Shown here: in pieces, positions 28,301-37,569 of the stretch
Numbering within the stretch: position 1 is the first letter of the stretch
How the letters are laid out: the number at the start of each line of letters is the position of its first letter
Source: CBDIHP01 sp965279195
GTDB taxonomy: Bacteria; Planctomycetota; Planctomycetia; Isosphaerales; Isosphaeraceae
Reading direction: 5' to 3'
DNA length: 64,000 nt
NCBI GenBank assembly: GCA_965279195.1
Contig: CBDIHP010000040.1
Coordinates: forward strand, 186,001 to 250,000
Made by a program: the position numbers and the translations under genes
The notes under the pieces: generated by a model
The model's input: the letters and a program-made list of their open reading frames with translations, nothing else
Told to the model about the DNA's origin: nothing
The model's database searches: none

Positions 28301-28874
28301 CCCGGGCGAGCTCGGCGAGGATCTCGTAATCGCCGAGGAACTGGATTCGAGCCGAGGGCCGGTTCGTCGCGTTCCCCGGCGATGGAGGCTCCTCCGCCTC
28401 ATTGGCGACGGTCGCGCCGAGGTCCGGGGCGGCGGGGCCCTCGGTGGTACCGGCGGGCCCGGGCGTGCGCAGCTCGAAGTCGATCGTCCCCGCATCGCCC
28501 GGCGGGCCGCAGGTCGCGGCGGCGGCCTGGATCGTCCCGGCGGGGCCGGGTTCGTCGCGTCCTGGCCCGACGGCGAGCGTCTCGGCCGCCCCGCCGCCCT
28601 CGCCGAGGAGCATCCGGATCTCGTCGGCGTAGGCCGGGAATCGCTCCAGGTAGTCCCGGGCCTCGGGCGACTCGCCCAGCCGCTTCCGCTCGACGCACTC
28701 GGCGGCGAGGAGCGAGACGAACGCCGTCCGGCGCCGGGCCCTGGGCGAGCCGGCCACCCAGTCCGAGAGGTCGGGCCGCTCGGCACGCCGCCAGAGTTCC
28801 GCGAACCGCCCGAGGGCGATCGCGAGGTCGGGCGCGGGGGACCTTGAGGGGCTGGGCGCGTCCGGCAACGTCAT
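25353..28874 (-). CDS. Membrane Ser/Thr protein kinase with C-terminal WD40 propeller
   Basis: A 1173-aa protein from the ATG at 28874; the longer frame to 28946 adds an unlikely leader. Residues 1-180 are a variable N-terminal region. The kinase domain (about 181-435) is canonical: glycine loop ARGGMGIVYKA, lysine in VALKII, HRDIKPSNILL and DFGLAK. A membrane helix follows near 470-495 (ILYSLLAATMITLIFVGFW). About 600 residues of WD40 repeats (from about 580) carry many I-R-(L/V)-W-D ends. Kinase-helix-WD40 is a known planctomycete architecture. The kinase lies in the cytoplasm; the propeller, beyond the helix, presumably lies outside. Substrate unknown. Confidence 0.93.
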   Translation of the reverse strand: MTLPDAPSPSRSPAPDLAIALGRFAELWRRAERPDLSDWVAGSPRARRRTAFVSLLAAECVERKRLGESPEARDYLERFPAYADEIRMLLGEGGGAAETLAVGPGRDEPGPAGTIQAAAATCGPPGDAGTIDFELRTPGPAGTTEGPAAPDLGATVANEAEEPPSPGNATNRPSARIQFLGDYEILAELARGGMGIVYKARQFKLNRLVALKIIRDGSLASASDIRRFRGEAEAVAQLDHPNIVPIYEVGQSDDQAYFSMRLIESGNLSKAVERLRTDPRGAATLMAKVARAVHYAHQRAILHRDIKPSNILLGSMDEPFVTDFGLAKRIADDDASTMARTQTGAVMGTPSYMPPEQALGQTKTLTTAADVYSLGATLYETLTGRPPFQADSIPEILRQVVEQEPPRPTTLNPLVDRDLETICLKCLEKQPRRRYGSAEDLAEDLESWLEHRPIKARPVRTWERLLKWVRRKPAYAILYSLLAATMITLIFVGFWFTFRLRTALDLANRGRYAADLNLARRAWEDGDVLRVRELLETYQPRRGDPTFDDLRSFEWYYLARLTDPAPRTIPLRGRITWIVGASDNRTAAAGTVAGEVHLIDLDRGSVTRVLRGHRGAITMMVFSHDGRWLATTANDRQIRLWDARTGEGKVLSTEPETVRGLSFHPKSPDLLSGDYGGNVKATNIETGASREVLKLATSVMNLAFSPTGAEFSVGGMSDMGISRWSWPEAKLLWTTSSIGVIRSMSYDPTGRFLASAGQDAAVRVIDLKAATPTPSLRYRRNSTEVQGVAYSPKQNLIASSSQDGAIRVFRADDGEDVDVFRNAGTPNYGNVCFTADGRRIYASSEHGVTIWTLSEARPSPKLVSPVPGLRSMVVSADGTWVAASGKGGQVAFGPLDPDVPLRRFDSGQLQVFAVAMPPDDGSGTRSLATAGADGTIRVWDIPAEPTSPTNDSAPDILPSPTILRGHVGNVLCLAYSQDGRTLASAGDDGTTRIWDLASGTPSVVIPSDGAAVYSLAFAPGARRIATATIEGNLRVHDARTGGSVLSPIRHEQRLRSIAFSPDGTHLIVGGGNGEREGVIAIRDASTGRLLTTIDRLPNVESLAVSPDGRRIASAGTDALVRIWDLRSGRETIDFRGHTQGVTAVGFAAQGNRLISAGLDGTIRLWEGLNATEK

Positions 28875-29078
28875 GCCTGGCCTCCGGCGTCGGCCGTTCG
28901 GAGCGGCGTAAGGGCAGTATATTCCGATGTGTGAAGGACGGCACATTCTAGCAACGGAACGCGCGGACCTCGAACGGATTCCGACTCGCTCGCGCCGGGC
29001 ATCTTGTCAATTCGCCCGGCGGGCCCGATCATGAAAGGGAATCGCATGCCCTCATGTCTGTACAGGTGAACACAAAGA

Positions 29079-30020
29079 ATGTCGGCTGCCCTGCGCTGGA
29101 CGGATCGGGTCTACGGTGACGCGGAGGTCGTCGACGAGGGGATCCTGGGCATCGTCCATTGCCCGACCTTCCAGCGGCTCCTGGGGGTCATGCAGGCCGG
29201 GCCGTCGGCCATCGCGTTCCCGTTCAAGACGGTGACCCGCTACGAGCACAGCCTGGGGGTCTACCTCCTGCTGAGGCGACTGGGGGCCGACCGCAAGGAG
29301 CAGGTGGCCGGCCTGCTCCACGACGTCTCGCACACGGCGTTCTCGCACGCGGTCGACTTCCTGGTGGACTCCGAGGAGCAGGACCACCACGAGGAGATCA
29401 AGCCGGAATTCCTTCGCCGGCCTGATCTTGCGGCGGCCATCCGGGCGGCCGGGTTCGTCCCGGCGGATTTCGTCGACGACTCGGTGTTCCCCCTCCTCGA
29501 ACGCCCCCTCCCCTGGCTCTGCGCCGACCGGCTGGACTACTTCCTGCGCGACAGCCTCGCCTGCGGGGTGATCGAGAATGGGTTCGTTCCCCCATTCCTG
29601 GAACAGCTCGCGGTCGTGGACGACACCATCGCCTGCCGCGACCTCGCCCTGGCCCGCGAGGCGACCCGGGCGTTCGCCGAGATGAACCGCGACTGGTGGG
29701 CCAGCCCGACCGAGGCGTACATCTACAACGAGTTCGCCGAGTCCCTCAAGGAAGGATTCCGGCGCGGGGTCCTCAACCGGGCCGACCTGCTGACCGACGA
29801 TGCGGCCGTGTTGAAGAAACTGAGGGACGCCGGCGTCCATAGCATCACCGCCACGCTCGACGCGATCCGCGACTTCCGACCCGGCCTGGCCTCGGGCTAC
29901 GTCCCTCGCGTCACCCCCAAGGTGCGCTGGATCGACCCGCCGGTGGTCGTCGCCGGCCGGCTCGTGCGGCTCTCCGAGATCGAAGAATCCGGCGGAAGTG
30001 GTTGCAAAGCAACGGGATGA
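29079..30020 (+). CDS. HD-domain phosphohydrolase (dGTPase/SAMHD-like)
   Basis: A 313-aa protein. The HD motifs are spread as in the YpgQ/SAMHD group: the first His in YEHSLGVYLL, the paired HD in LLHDVSHTAFSHAVD, and a later Asp in CADRLDYFLRD. The early RLLGVMQ/FPFKTVTRYEHS segment resembles HD proteins acting on nucleotides. The likely reaction is hydrolysis of a nucleotide phosphate, but substrate is not readable. The start is ATG at 29079. It lies 124 bp upstream of the giant repeat protein in the same direction, with a separate TATAAT in between. Confidence 0.9.
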   Translation: MSAALRWTDRVYGDAEVVDEGILGIVHCPTFQRLLGVMQAGPSAIAFPFKTVTRYEHSLGVYLLLRRLGADRKEQVAGLLHDVSHTAFSHAVDFLVDSEEQDHHEEIKPEFLRRPDLAAAIRAAGFVPADFVDDSVFPLLERPLPWLCADRLDYFLRDSLACGVIENGFVPPFLEQLAVVDDTIACRDLALAREATRAFAEMNRDWWASPTEAYIYNEFAESLKEGFRRGVLNRADLLTDDAAVLKKLRDAGVHSITATLDAIRDFRPGLASGYVPRVTPKVRWIDPPVVVAGRLVRLSEIEESGGSGCKATG

Positions 30021-30095
30021 TTCGCCCCCTCGACGGGGAGCGTTCCGAAAACGAGATCCTTCGGGGGTTGTTCGACTTTTCCGCCGGGGGGGTCG

Positions 30096-30101
30096 TATAA
30101 T
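30096..30101 (+). promoter_or_regulatory. TATAAT -10 element before the giant repeat protein
   Basis: A perfect TATAAT at 30096-30101, 43 bp before the start codon. A TTCGAC at 30071-30076 (19-bp spacing) is the best but weak -35, so only the -10 is claimed. Confidence 0.45.
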
Positions 30102-30144
30102 GGACCCGTTGAGATAGGCTTGGACTCGCCGAGGGAGTTGCGCC

Positions 30145-33100
30145 ATGGCCTTGGGCACGCAGACGCGCGGGAAGCTCCTGGATTACGAGCAGTTCATCGA
30201 TCACCAGATCGGGAAGACTCAGGCCAAGATCAAGATGACCGACGTCCTCACGGCGTCGATCCTCCTGGCCACCGCCGCGCTCGGCGTGCTGTTCCTTGAA
30301 ATCGCCCTCGACCACGCCCTGGCGCTGCCGCTGCTGGTGCGTCAGATCGTGCTGGCCGGCGGCCTGGTCCTCGGCGGCGGGTTCGCGGCCTGGCGGATCG
30401 TCTATCCGCTGTTCCAGTCGGTCAACGGGCTCTACGCCGCCCGGACGATCGAGCAGGCCGACCCGGCGTTCAAGAACAGCCTGCTCAACTACCTCGACCT
30501 CAAGAAGCACAAGGATGAGATGCCCAAGACCTTCATGGCTTCGCTCGAAGCCAAGGCCGTGGGCGACCTCGCGAAGATCGAGATCGAGACCGTGGTGAAC
30601 CAGAGGAGGCTCCTCCAGGTTTGCTACGCCATGTCGGCGCTCATCGTGGTCTTCTGCCTCTACATGATCCTGTCCCCCAAGGACATCATGGCGTCCGCCA
30701 AGCGGGCGTTCCTGGCCGACCTCGCCCCGCCGACCAATACCACCCTCGTCCTCGTCGCCCCCGGCGACGCCGAGGTGACCGCCGGCTCGCTCGTCCCGTT
30801 CAAGGTCGAGGCGTCGGGCACCCGGCCCGAGAAGATCCAGCTCCACTACAGCACCGACGGGGGCAACTTCTTCGCCGTCACCGACTTCGCACCCGGCGAG
30901 AACGCCTACTCGCCCTGGACGACCATGCTCCGGAACGTCCAGAAGAGCATGGATTACTACGTCACCGGCGGCGACGCCGAGACCCGCAAGTTCCGGCTCA
31001 ACGTGCTCCCGGCGCCCATGGTCACGGGCGTCTCGGTCGATTACGACTACCCCGCCTACACCGGGGTGCCCGACCGTCAGGGGGTCGAGGGGGGCAACGT
31101 CGAGGCCATTGAGGGGACCATCGTCACGGTCCGGGCGAAGACGAACCAGCCGGCCCGGTCGGCCACGCTCGACTTCAGCGACAAGAAGGTCATCGGGATG
31201 ACCGTCGACGGCCAGGACAAGACCGACCTGATCGGCCGGTTCGCCGTCGAGAAGAGCGGGTCGTACGCGGTCAAGTTCAAGAACCTCGACGAGCAGATCA
31301 ATCCCGACCCGGTCCTCTACGACATCAACGCCCTCAAGGACAACCCGCCGTCGGCGAAGTTCGTCAGCCCCAAGCCCCGCATCAAACTCCCGGCCAACGC
31401 CAAGGTCGAGCTGGCGATCGAGGCGGCGGACGACTTCGGCGTGAAGGTCGTCAACCGCTACCTCAAGCGCGGGACCGAGGCGCCCGAGTCGAAGGATCTG
31501 CTCGAAAACCAGCCGCCGAGGAAGAAGTACAACGGCCGCGAGATGCTCGACCTGGCGAAGATCGGCGCGAAAGCGGGCGACCAGATCGAATACTGGCTGG
31601 TGGTCCGCGACACCAAGGAGCCGCAGTCGAACCAGGTCAAGACCGAGAAGCAGGTGATCGAGGTCACCGAGCCGATCAAGGACAAGGAGCAGCTCGCCAA
31701 GGTCGACAAGGAGAACCAGGCCCCGCCGCCCCCGCCCGAGGAGGAGCCGGAACAGAACCCCAACGCCCAGCGCGGCCCCGAGGACCAGAAGCAGGTCGCC
31801 CAGAACGGCCAGGGTCAGGACAACAATCCCAACCAGGCCGCCGACCAGAATCCCGGCAAGCCAGGCCAGGGCGACGATCGCAACGCGGCCGACCGCCAGC
31901 AACTGGCCTCGAACGACCAGAACCCCGGCGGACAGGGCAAGCAGGACCCGCGCCAGGGCCAGCAGCCCGGCGACGACCAGAAACCGGGCAACCAGCCCCC
32001 GCCGCAGTTGACCGACGCCGAGCAGAAGAAGCTCGACGACCTGCGCCAGAAGCTCGGGCTCGACCAAAAGCAGAATCCGAACCAGAACCGGACTCAGAAC
32101 GGCCAGCAAACGGGCCAGAACCAGCAACGTCCGGCCGGCGACCAGAACGGCCAGCAACAACAGGGCCAGCAGCAACAGGGCGGGCAGCAGCCGAATGGCG
32201 GGCAGCCGCCCCAGGGCAGGCAGCAGCAGAGCGGCGGCCAGCGTTCCGGCGACCCGTCCAACCAGCGGTCGACGCCGAACCAGGCCGGTGTGCAGGGGAA
32301 TCCGCAGGATCCGGCCAATCAGGTCTCGCGGCCCGACCAGAACCCGCCGGGCGGCAAGCCCCAGGACGCCGGCCAGCCGCAGCAATCTGGACAGAACGGC
32401 GCGAACGGCAAGAACAACGCCAACCCCGGCGACCCGCAGAACGCCCAGGCCCCGGCCGGCGGCCAGAAGCCGCAGTCCGGCCCGGGTCAGAATGGCGCGC
32501 AGCCGCCCCAGGCGGGGAATCCCGGCCAGGAGCCCAAAGGCGGAGAACCGGGCGAGAATCGGCCTCAGAAGCCCGGCGATCCTTCGAACAACGCCGCGGG
32601 CAACGGCAATCCGCAGGGGACTCCCCCGGGCGATCGCCAGGCGAACGGTAACCCGCAGGGGCAGGACCCGAAGGGCATGAAGCCTGGCGACCCGCAGCAG
32701 GGCCAGGCGGGCAAGAACGCCGATCCGAATCCGAACCAGGATCCAGCCGGACAGCAGGGTCAGCGTGCCCAGGACGGCCAGCGCGGCAAGCCCCAAGGCG
32801 GGGAGCAGCAGGCCGGGGCGAATGCGAACAGAAGCAATCCGGCCGGCGTCAATCCGCAGCAACAGCAAGGCGGCGATGAGGCCGGCAAGCCCGGTGACAT
32901 GAATCGCCAGGGGGCCGACGGCCAGAAGCCCGGCGACGCCCGCAACGATCCCGGCCAGAACCAGCCCGGGGGCCAGCAACGCGGGCAGAACAACCAGCCC
33001 GGTCAGGCTGGCGAGCGTCAGGGCGGCGACCGTCAGGCTGGCGACGCCAAAGGAAACAGTCCGCGCAACCCCAACGATCCCCAGGCCTTCAAGCAGGGCC

Positions 33101-35703
33101 AGGGCAACGAGGCCAACCGTCCCGGCGGCAATAACGCCAACAATCCCCTGGGCCAGCAGGCCCCGCAGAACGGCGGGCAGCAGCCGGGCCAGGGGCAGAT
33201 GGACCGCAACGGCAACCCCGACCAGAAGGCCGGGAACCCGTCCCCGGCTCCCAACCGTCAGCCGGGCGAGGACGGTGCGCGTCCGCAGCAAGGCCAGGCC
33301 GGGCAGGATCCGAAGAATGGCGGTGAACAGGGCCAGCCGAAGGCCGCCAACGGCGAGAACCCGCCCGGCAACAACGCCGGTGCCGACGCCAGCAAGGGAG
33401 CCCAGAACCAGGCCGGTACGGATCCCAAGGGTGGCAATAATCCTCAGCAGAACCCGCAGGGCGACCGGAATGCCCAGGCCAAGGGACAGCCGCGCCAGGG
33501 TGAAGCGAACCAGGGCGGGATGAACCAGCCCGGTCAGCGTCCGGACGCCAATCCGAACGATCCGAAACAGGGCAATCCCCAGCAGCCCGGCCAGCCGGGC
33601 CAGGGCGATCCGAAGCCCGGCGACCAGGGGAACAACCAGCGCCCCGGCGACCAGGCCGGCGCGGACCTCAACGCCAAGCCGCGGGCCATGCAGGATCCGA
33701 ATAGCGACGTCAATCGCAACGGCGGCAACCGCCAGGGCGACCCCAAGCAAGCCAATAACGGCCAGCAGAACCCCCAGGACGCCCAGAACAACGCGGGCAT
33801 GAAGCAGGGCGAGCAAGGCCAGCAGGGCCAGAATCCGCAGGGCAAGCAGGGTCAAAACCAGCAGGGTCAGCAAGGCCAGAAGGGCGAAAGCCAGCAGGGT
33901 CAGCAAGGCCAGAAGGGCGAAGGCCAGCAGGGTCAGCAAGGCCAGAAGGGCGAAGGCCAGCAGGGTCAGAAGGGCGAAGGCGAGCAAGGCCAAGGTCAGC
34001 AGGGTCAGAAGGGCGAAGGCCAGCAAGGCCAAGGTCAGCAGGGACAAGGTCAGGGCCAGCAAGGTCAGGGCCAGGGCCAGCAAGGTCAGGGCCAGGGTCA
34101 GCAGGGTCAGGGCCAGGGCCAGCAGGGTCAGGGCCAGGGCCAGGGCCAGCAGGGAATGGGCCAGGGCCAGCAAGGTCAGGGTCAAGGGCAACAAGGACAA
34201 GGCCAAGGTCAGAACGGCCAGGGTCAGGGCCAGCAGGGAATGGGCCAGGGCCAGCAGGGCCAGGGTCGCGGCCAGAATGGCGAAGGCCAGGGTGAACAGG
34301 GCCAAGGTCAGGGTCCGAAGGGCCAGGGCCAGGGGCAGAACGGCCAGGGTCAGGGGCAGAATGGTCAGGGGAACAGCCAGGGTCAGAAGGGCCAGGGCCA
34401 GCCGGGTCAGGGCGCGGACCAGGGCAACATGAGCCAGGACGCGGGCGGCACGCCGGACGCGTCCGACGGCAAGGCCTCGGACAAGGCCGGTGGCAAGCCC
34501 CGCCAGGCCAAGTCCAATGAGAACCGCGCCGTGGGCGAAGGCGACGGCAAGTCGGACGGCAACGCCGACACCGCCGTCGGTGACCCGGGCGACGGTACCG
34601 CCTCGGGCACCAAGGGCACCCGCCCCGGCCAGGGCAAGTCCACGGGCCAGGGCAAGCCCAGCAAGGACGGCAAGGGCGACCCGGCCGGCGAGGGCAAGGA
34701 CGGCCAGCCCGCGAAGAACGGCGAGGCCTCCCAGTCCGGCGAAGGCCAGGGGAACCAGCCCGGCGGCAAGGACGGCGGCAAGACGTCGGCCGGCGGCCAG
34801 GGCCAGCAGCCCGGCGGTCAATCCGGCCAGGGCCAGGGCAACCAGCCCGGCCAGAACGGTCAGCCCGGCAATGGCAAGGGGAACCAGCCCGGCAAGGGCG
34901 AGGGCCAGGGCCAGGGCAACCAGCCCGGAGAGGGCAAAGGCCAGGGTCAAGGGAACCAACCCGGCCAGGGCAATCAGGCGGGTCAGGGCCAGGGCAATCA
35001 GCCCGGACAAGGGGGCGAGGGCCAGGGCGGCAGCGACGGCAAGGGCAAGGGCCAGGGCGGCGGCCAGGGCAATCAGCCCGACGGCGCCCGGAACCAGGAC
35101 GGCGAGCCCGGCGAGAACGGCTCGGGCGCCGGCCAGACCGGCACCCCCGCCCGCGGCGGCAAGGGCAACGCACGCGACGCCGGGGCCGTCCGCGAGGACA
35201 AGACCAAGGAAGACAACACTCCCGTCCCCCAGGCTGACCCCGCCACCGCGGACAACCAGATCGTCCCCGAGAAGGGCAAGCCGCAGTCCGACCTCGTCAT
35301 CCGCAAACTCGACGAGATGCTCAAGAACAACCAGTTCACCCCGGAGATGGAGCAGAAGCTGGGCATGACCCGCGACGAGGCTGCCCAGTTCGTCAAGAAG
35401 TACGAAGCCCCGCCTGACCGCAAGCCAACCCGCGAGGGCCAGGAAATCCAGGGCAAGGTCGGCCAGTCGCGGGCCATCGACCCCAACCGCAAGGCGCCCG
35501 AGTTCCAGACCAGCTCCCGGCGCAGCAGTCGCAACGACCGGCAGGGCAACATGACCCCGCAGGATTCGACCAGCGGCCTCGCGCAGGGGGGCCAGGTCGA
35601 ACCCCCGGCCGATCGCCGCCGCTGGTTCGAGGCCTACAAGAGCAGCCTGTCCCGGTCGCGGAACGCCAACCCGGCCCCGGCCGCCGCGCCGAAGGCCCCT
35701 TGA
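30145..35703 (+). CDS. Giant DUF4175-like membrane protein with ~1170-residue Gln/Gly/Asn-rich repeat region
   Basis: An 1852-aa protein. Membrane helices lie near residues 33-55, 68-90 and 155-175. Residues ~190-510 form a folded, Ig-like extracytoplasmic region that resembles planctomycete DUF4175-type proteins (from memory). Residues ~518-1690 are low complexity: first Q/N/P/G-rich, then near-tandem decapeptides of the QQGQQGQKGE kind (nt ~33820-34400), then GQGNQPG units. A conserved C-terminal domain (from about QIVPEKGKPQSDLVIRKLDE to the end) closes it. DNA in the repeat is a mosaic of GGCCAG-type hexamers. The antisense strand shows an equally long ORF, which is a by-product of that composition. 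Role unknown; a flexible wall- or gel-forming region is possible. Confidence 0.9.
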   Translation: MALGTQTRGKLLDYEQFIDHQIGKTQAKIKMTDVLTASILLATAALGVLFLEIALDHALALPLLVRQIVLAGGLVLGGGFAAWRIVYPLFQSVNGLYAARTIEQADPAFKNSLLNYLDLKKHKDEMPKTFMASLEAKAVGDLAKIEIETVVNQRRLLQVCYAMSALIVVFCLYMILSPKDIMASAKRAFLADLAPPTNTTLVLVAPGDAEVTAGSLVPFKVEASGTRPEKIQLHYSTDGGNFFAVTDFAPGENAYSPWTTMLRNVQKSMDYYVTGGDAETRKFRLNVLPAPMVTGVSVDYDYPAYTGVPDRQGVEGGNVEAIEGTIVTVRAKTNQPARSATLDFSDKKVIGMTVDGQDKTDLIGRFAVEKSGSYAVKFKNLDEQINPDPVLYDINALKDNPPSAKFVSPKPRIKLPANAKVELAIEAADDFGVKVVNRYLKRGTEAPESKDLLENQPPRKKYNGREMLDLAKIGAKAGDQIEYWLVVRDTKEPQSNQVKTEKQVIEVTEPIKDKEQLAKVDKENQAPPPPPEEEPEQNPNAQRGPEDQKQVAQNGQGQDNNPNQAADQNPGKPGQGDDRNAADRQQLASNDQNPGGQGKQDPRQGQQPGDDQKPGNQPPPQLTDAEQKKLDDLRQKLGLDQKQNPNQNRTQNGQQTGQNQQRPAGDQNGQQQQGQQQQGGQQPNGGQPPQGRQQQSGGQRSGDPSNQRSTPNQAGVQGNPQDPANQVSRPDQNPPGGKPQDAGQPQQSGQNGANGKNNANPGDPQNAQAPAGGQKPQSGPGQNGAQPPQAGNPGQEPKGGEPGENRPQKPGDPSNNAAGNGNPQGTPPGDRQANGNPQGQDPKGMKPGDPQQGQAGKNADPNPNQDPAGQQGQRAQDGQRGKPQGGEQQAGANANRSNPAGVNPQQQQGGDEAGKPGDMNRQGADGQKPGDARNDPGQNQPGGQQRGQNNQPGQAGERQGGDRQAGDAKGNSPRNPNDPQAFKQGQGNEANRPGGNNANNPLGQQAPQNGGQQPGQGQMDRNGNPDQKAGNPSPAPNRQPGEDGARPQQGQAGQDPKNGGEQGQPKAANGENPPGNNAGADASKGAQNQAGTDPKGGNNPQQNPQGDRNAQAKGQPRQGEANQGGMNQPGQRPDANPNDPKQGNPQQPGQPGQGDPKPGDQGNNQRPGDQAGADLNAKPRAMQDPNSDVNRNGGNRQGDPKQANNGQQNPQDAQNNAGMKQGEQGQQGQNPQGKQGQNQQGQQGQKGESQQGQQGQKGEGQQGQQGQKGEGQQGQKGEGEQGQGQQGQKGEGQQGQGQQGQGQGQQGQGQGQQGQGQGQQGQGQGQQGQGQGQGQQGMGQGQQGQGQGQQGQGQGQNGQGQGQQGMGQGQQGQGRGQNGEGQGEQGQGQGPKGQGQGQNGQGQGQNGQGNSQGQKGQGQPGQGADQGNMSQDAGGTPDASDGKASDKAGGKPRQAKSNENRAVGEGDGKSDGNADTAVGDPGDGTASGTKGTRPGQGKSTGQGKPSKDGKGDPAGEGKDGQPAKNGEASQSGEGQGNQPGGKDGGKTSAGGQGQQPGGQSGQGQGNQPGQNGQPGNGKGNQPGKGEGQGQGNQPGEGKGQGQGNQPGQGNQAGQGQGNQPGQGGEGQGGSDGKGKGQGGGQGNQPDGARNQDGEPGENGSGAGQTGTPARGGKGNARDAGAVREDKTKEDNTPVPQADPATADNQIVPEKGKPQSDLVIRKLDEMLKNNQFTPEMEQKLGMTRDEAAQFVKKYEAPPDRKPTREGQEIQGKVGQSRAIDPNRKAPEFQTSSRRSSRNDRQGNMTPQDSTSGLAQGGQVEPPADRRRWFEAYKSSLSRSRNANPAPAAAPKAP
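33820..34420 (+). repeat. Tandem and near-tandem coding repeat (QGQ/KGE units)
   Basis: Short blocks of about 30 nt encoding QQGQQGQKGE occur about four times around 33880-34020. Shorter GGCCAGGGTCAG-type units encoding GQGQQGQ follow to about 34400. Such arrays commonly change copy number by slippage. Confidence 0.75.
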
Positions 35704-35834
35704 TTCGAGGGGTCGCCGGGGCCCCTTCCTTGACCCTACGCGGGGCGCGTCATACGCTTCTCGAAACGCTTCCGCGTAGGCCAACAAGGGGGGCCGGGGG
35801 CCGTCCCAACCGGGCCGGTCCAGGTCGTGCCGCA

Positions 35835-37514
35835 ATGATCGCGTCGCTGTCCCTTCCCCGCCGCTACCTGGCGGCGTTCGACCTCGAAGACTTGCCGCAT
35901 CACTTCACCGACGTCCTGGTGCTCGGCGGCGGCGTCGCCGGCCTCCGCGTGGCGCTCGGCATCCCCGACCCCTGGCGGGTCCTCGTCGTCACCAAGGACG
36001 AGGTCCGCGAGAGCAACAGCGCCTACGCCCAGGGGGGCATCGCCGGCGTCCTCGACCCGGAAGACCACTTCGAGGACCACATCGCCGACACCATCGCCGC
36101 CGGCAAGGGGCTCTGCGACGTCCCCGTCGTCGAGGCCGTCGTCCGCGAGGCGCCCGAGCGGATCGCCGAGCTGATCGAGTGGGGCACCCACTTCGACCAG
36201 GTCAACGGCCAGGTCGCCCTGACCCGCGAGGGGGGCCACTCGCACCCCCGGATCGTCCACGCCCTCGGCGACGCCACCGGCCGCGAACTCATGCGGGCCG
36301 TCATCCAGCAAGTCCGCTCGCGCAAGAATTGCCGGATCTGGCAGAACAGCTTCACGATTGATTTGCTCACATATGAAGGCGCGTGTCGAGGAGCCCTCGT
36401 CTGGGACAAGCGCCGGGGGCTCTCGCTGGTGTGGGCGCGGGCCGTCGTGCTCGCGACGGGCGGCGCGGGCCAGGTCTACCGCGAGACGACCAACCCGCCG
36501 ATTGCGACCGGCGACGGCCACGCCCTGGCCTATCGCGCCGGCGTCGAACTCCGCGACATGGAGTTCATGCAGTTCCACCCGACCGTCCTCTACATCGCCG
36601 GCTCGTCGCGGCACCTGCTCACCGAGGCCCTGCGCGGGGAGGGTGCCTATCTCCGCGACAAGAACGGCCACCGCTTCATGCCGGACTACAACCCGGCCGC
36701 CGAACTCGCCCCCCGCGACGACGTCTCTCGCGCGATCGTCGCTCAGATGCACAAGACCCAGCATCCGAATGTGTATCTGGATCTGACCCACCTCGACGCC
36801 GAGACGACCCGCCAGCGGTTCCCGGGGATCGACCAGCTCTGCCGGGGGTTCGACCTCGACATCACGCAGGACTCCATCCCCGTCCGCCCCGGCGCCCACT
36901 ACATGATCGGTGGCGTGACCGTCGACCTGATCGGTCGCACCTCCCTTCCGGGACTGTGGGCCGCAGGCGAGGCCACCAGCTCGGGGCTCCACGGCGCCAA
37001 CCGCCTGGCGTCCAACAGCCTTCTCGAAGGACTCGTCTACGGCGCCCGGGTCTCGGAGGACATCCTCGCCCACCTCGGCGATCGCGACGCCAGCGTCCCG
37101 CGCCGGCTGGAAGTCCCCCCCATCGACGGCCGCCTCAAGCCCGGCAGCCGGTTCCCGCTCGACCTCGCCGACATCCGCAACGCGCTCCGCGCGCTCATGT
37201 GGCGATCCGTCGGGATTACCCGTGACGCCTCAAGCCTTCGCGACGCGGCCGAGCAGGTCGACTTCTGGTGCGGCTACGTCCTGCCGCACGTCTTCGACGA
37301 CCCCGACGGATGGGTGCTCCAGAATATGCTCATCGTCGCGAGGCTCATGATCGACTCGGCGCTGGAGCGAGAGGAGTCGCGCGGGGTGCACACCCGGACG
37401 GACTTCCCCGCGACCCGGCCCGACTGGTGCCACCACATCGAGAACCGGCGGCCCCCGTTGCCGGGCGAGACATTGACAGCGGATGTGAATCCGGGGACAA
37501 CGACGGGCGTCTGA
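35835..37514 (+). CDS. nadB: L-aspartate oxidase
   Basis: A 559-aa flavoprotein. The FAD-binding Rossmann motif is VLGGGVAGLRVAL at about residue 31, followed by the S-A-Y-A-Q-G-G-I-A block. The substrate-site motif TREGGHSHPRIVHALGDATG and the conserved FMQFHPT and GGVTVD blocks are all present. It oxidises L-aspartate to iminoaspartate, the first step of de novo NAD synthesis, acting with quinolinate synthase (NadA), which is not in this window. The ATG at 35835 gives the normal N-terminus; the longer frame from 35700 has no conserved sequence. Confidence 0.97.
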   Translation: MIASLSLPRRYLAAFDLEDLPHHFTDVLVLGGGVAGLRVALGIPDPWRVLVVTKDEVRESNSAYAQGGIAGVLDPEDHFEDHIADTIAAGKGLCDVPVVEAVVREAPERIAELIEWGTHFDQVNGQVALTREGGHSHPRIVHALGDATGRELMRAVIQQVRSRKNCRIWQNSFTIDLLTYEGACRGALVWDKRRGLSLVWARAVVLATGGAGQVYRETTNPPIATGDGHALAYRAGVELRDMEFMQFHPTVLYIAGSSRHLLTEALRGEGAYLRDKNGHRFMPDYNPAAELAPRDDVSRAIVAQMHKTQHPNVYLDLTHLDAETTRQRFPGIDQLCRGFDLDITQDSIPVRPGAHYMIGGVTVDLIGRTSLPGLWAAGEATSSGLHGANRLASNSLLEGLVYGARVSEDILAHLGDRDASVPRRLEVPPIDGRLKPGSRFPLDLADIRNALRALMWRSVGITRDASSLRDAAEQVDFWCGYVLPHVFDDPDGWVLQNMLIVARLMIDSALEREESRGVHTRTDFPATRPDWCHHIENRRPPLPGETLTADVNPGTTTGV

Positions 37515-37569
37515 GCGGACCCCGAGCTGACCCGACCTGCCCCATCCACGACCGGAGGGACCGGGCCCC

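Noticed and set aside
25767..28847. A 1026-codon plus-strand ORF opposite the WD40 kinase
   Set aside because: Arg/Pro/Gly/Asp-rich shadow with no recognisable domain; the kinase frame has full motif support.
29054..29061. CTGTACAG upstream of the HD hydrolase, similar to the recA palindrome core
   Set aside because: Only 8 bp, not the same symmetry as TTGTAC-A-GTACAA, and short palindromes like this occur by chance.
29911..35835. A 1974-codon ORF on the minus strand opposite the giant repeat protein, encoding an apparently membrane-rich Leu/Ala protein
   Set aside because: It is the in-register antisense of GGC-CAG-type codons (Gly-Gln becomes Leu-Ala). Stops are absent because the sense strand avoids TTA, CTA and TCA codons. 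No ribosome site or known domain.
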